From Bacillota bacterium (GTDB lineage: Bacteria; Bacillota; Clostridia; Christensenellales; Aristaeellaceae): 23,338 bases of DNA. Below the pieces are notes generated by a model that saw only the letters and a program-made list of their open reading frames with translations, had not been told where the DNA came from and did not search any database. Below, piece by piece: positions 22,705 to 23,338 of this stretch. Both the position numbers and the translations under genes were made by a program. The DNA lies in the NCBI GenBank assembly GCA_023460055.1, contig JAEWRJ010000021.1:1-23338 (forward strand). Reading direction: 5' to 3'. The number at the start of each line of letters is the position of its first letter. Position 1 is the first letter of the stretch.

Positions 22705-22733
22705 AGTTTACTTTTTCATTCATTGTATGTCAA
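22705..22733 (-). promoter_or_regulatory. Promoter of degV (and probably rho-galM)
   Basis: On the minus strand, consensus -35 TTGACA (22728-22733), 17-bp spacer, -10 TAAACT (22705-22710, four of six). The predicted start is near 22698, about 20 nt before the ATG at 22678. Confidence 0.5.
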
Positions 22734-22759
22734 GCGTCCATGGCAATAAACGATGCACG

Positions 22760-23338
22760 CTAACCCTCATCCTGCCCGTACACATCCAGGAAGGAGGTAA
22801 ACGGCCCTTCATCCCGCATACGCCAGCCAAGCACCGCGCCCAGGCTGACTTTTTGCGCCGATGAAAAAATGCTGCTCTCAACCAGAGGGATGGTCTTCTT
22901 CATATCCTTGATCAGCTGCTTGACCTGCTTGCGCTTGCCGCCGTCCTCCAGCTTTGTGACACGGCAGGCGCAGGTCATCACCGGGATGCCATAGCGGGCG
23001 ACAAAGCTTTTCACCTGCTCCTCCCGCACCAGATAAAAGGGACGGATCAGTTCCATGCCTTCAAAGTTGCGGCTGTGCAGCTTGGGCATCATGGTCTTGA
23101 ACTCACCGCCGTACAGCAGGCTCAGCATCGTGGTTTCGATCACGTCATCATAATGGTGGCCCAGGGCGATTTTGTTGCAGCCAAGCAGCTGCGCCTGCTT
23201 ATACAGGTGCCCGCGGCGCATGGACGCGCAGACGTGGCAGGGCGAATTTTTCGCGGCCTCAATGCTTTCAAAGATATCGGTTTCAAAAAAATGAAGCGGT
23301 ATGTCCAATGCCTCAGCCGTTTCCTCCATGGTTCGGCG
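22760..23338 (-). CDS. TtcA-family tRNA 2-thiocytidine synthetase-like protein (5' end missing)
   Basis: The last 192 codons of a PP-loop ATPase; the frame runs through the right edge of the window, so the N-terminal SGGKDS nucleotide motif is not seen. Visible are the TtcA hallmark CHVCASMRRGHLY, LGCNKIALGHHYDDVIETTMLSLLYGGEFKTMMPKL, the RPFYLVREEQV segment and a third conserved cysteine in GIPVMTCACR. In TtcA the CxxC pair and the third Cys hold a [4Fe-4S] cluster used to thiolate cytidine 32 of tRNA. Clostridial members of this family are often called TtcA-like and their exact target is less certain. The ATG at 23329 is internal, not the start. It is followed 81 bp later by degV with its own promoter. 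Confidence 0.88.
   Translation of the reverse strand, partial: RRTMEETAEALDIPLHFFETDIFESIEAAKNSPCHVCASMRRGHLYKQAQLLGCNKIALGHHYDDVIETTMLSLLYGGEFKTMMPKLHSRNFEGMELIRPFYLVREEQVKSFVARYGIPVMTCACRVTKLEDGGKRKQVKQLIKDMKKTIPLVESSIFSSAQKVSLGAVLGWRMRDEGPFTSFLDVYGQDEG

Noticed and set aside
1..23338. CRISPR arrays, tRNA or rRNA genes, insertion sequences
   Set aside because: No regularly spaced repeats, no tRNA-like cloverleaf or rRNA block, and no transposase or terminal inverted repeats were seen in the short intergenic gaps.

Overview
The window is a compact chromosomal stretch of a fairly GC-rich Firmicute, most likely a member of the Clostridia. Three things point there: a DnaD-like/DnaC-like primosome pair, the yloU-yloV-recG order known from Firmicutes, and a RuvC resolvase (Bacilli normally use RecU instead). 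A Rho with a long disordered insert, a TtcA-family enzyme and Shine-Dalgarno sites of the GGAGG type fit as well. The genus cannot be read from this sequence. There is no sign of phage, insertion sequence, CRISPR, rRNA or tRNA genes. Coding density is very high and no gene-free stretch exceeds about 220 bp.

Layout. 1-1189 (+): the end of a DnaD-like primosome gene overlaps a DnaC-like helicase loader. 1191-5306 (-): an operon of an Asp23/YloU protein, a DAK2/FakA-like kinase and the RecG helicase, converging on dnaC with one base between the stop codons. Two stacked promoters lie before yloU. 5485-7326 (-): a secreted L,D-transpeptidase with Ig-like, SH3-like, YkuD and Cys-rich parts. 7508-9700 (+): divergent from it, a SNF2/HARP-type helicase with an N-terminal PD-(D/E)XK nuclease-like domain. 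9753-15063 (+): a tightly packed run ruvC-ruvA-ruvB-queA-(4-TM PF04020 protein)-psuK-psuG with several start/stop overlaps. 15151-16810 (-): an HD phosphohydrolase, ribosomal protein S20 and a P-loop kinase, with separate promoters. 17032-18605 (+): a GNAT acetyltransferase coupled to asparagine synthetase AsnA. 18673-22678 (-): degV (FakB-like), rho and galM. 22760-23338 (-): the C-terminal part of a TtcA-family tRNA thiolation enzyme, cut by the window edge.

Themes. Much of the region concerns DNA forks and recombination: primosome loading (DnaD/DnaC), fork reversal (RecG), Holliday junction migration and cleavage (RuvABC), and the SNF2-nuclease fusion, which sits directly before ruvC and plausibly belongs to the same business. 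A second theme is modified-nucleoside chemistry: QueA makes queuosine, PsuK/PsuG break down pseudouridine, and the TtcA homologue thiolates tRNA. The window also holds both kinds of fatty-acid kinase component, a FakA-like YloV and a FakB-like DegV.

Most of the content is housekeeping. The least ordinary items are the nuclease-SNF2 fusion at the ruvCAB locus, the roughly 235-residue Ala/Pro/Gln-rich insert in Rho, the Cys-tailed L,D-transpeptidase, and several compact regulatory arrangements: a promoter overlapping a stop codon, a promoter inside a terminator, and a nested bidirectional terminator.
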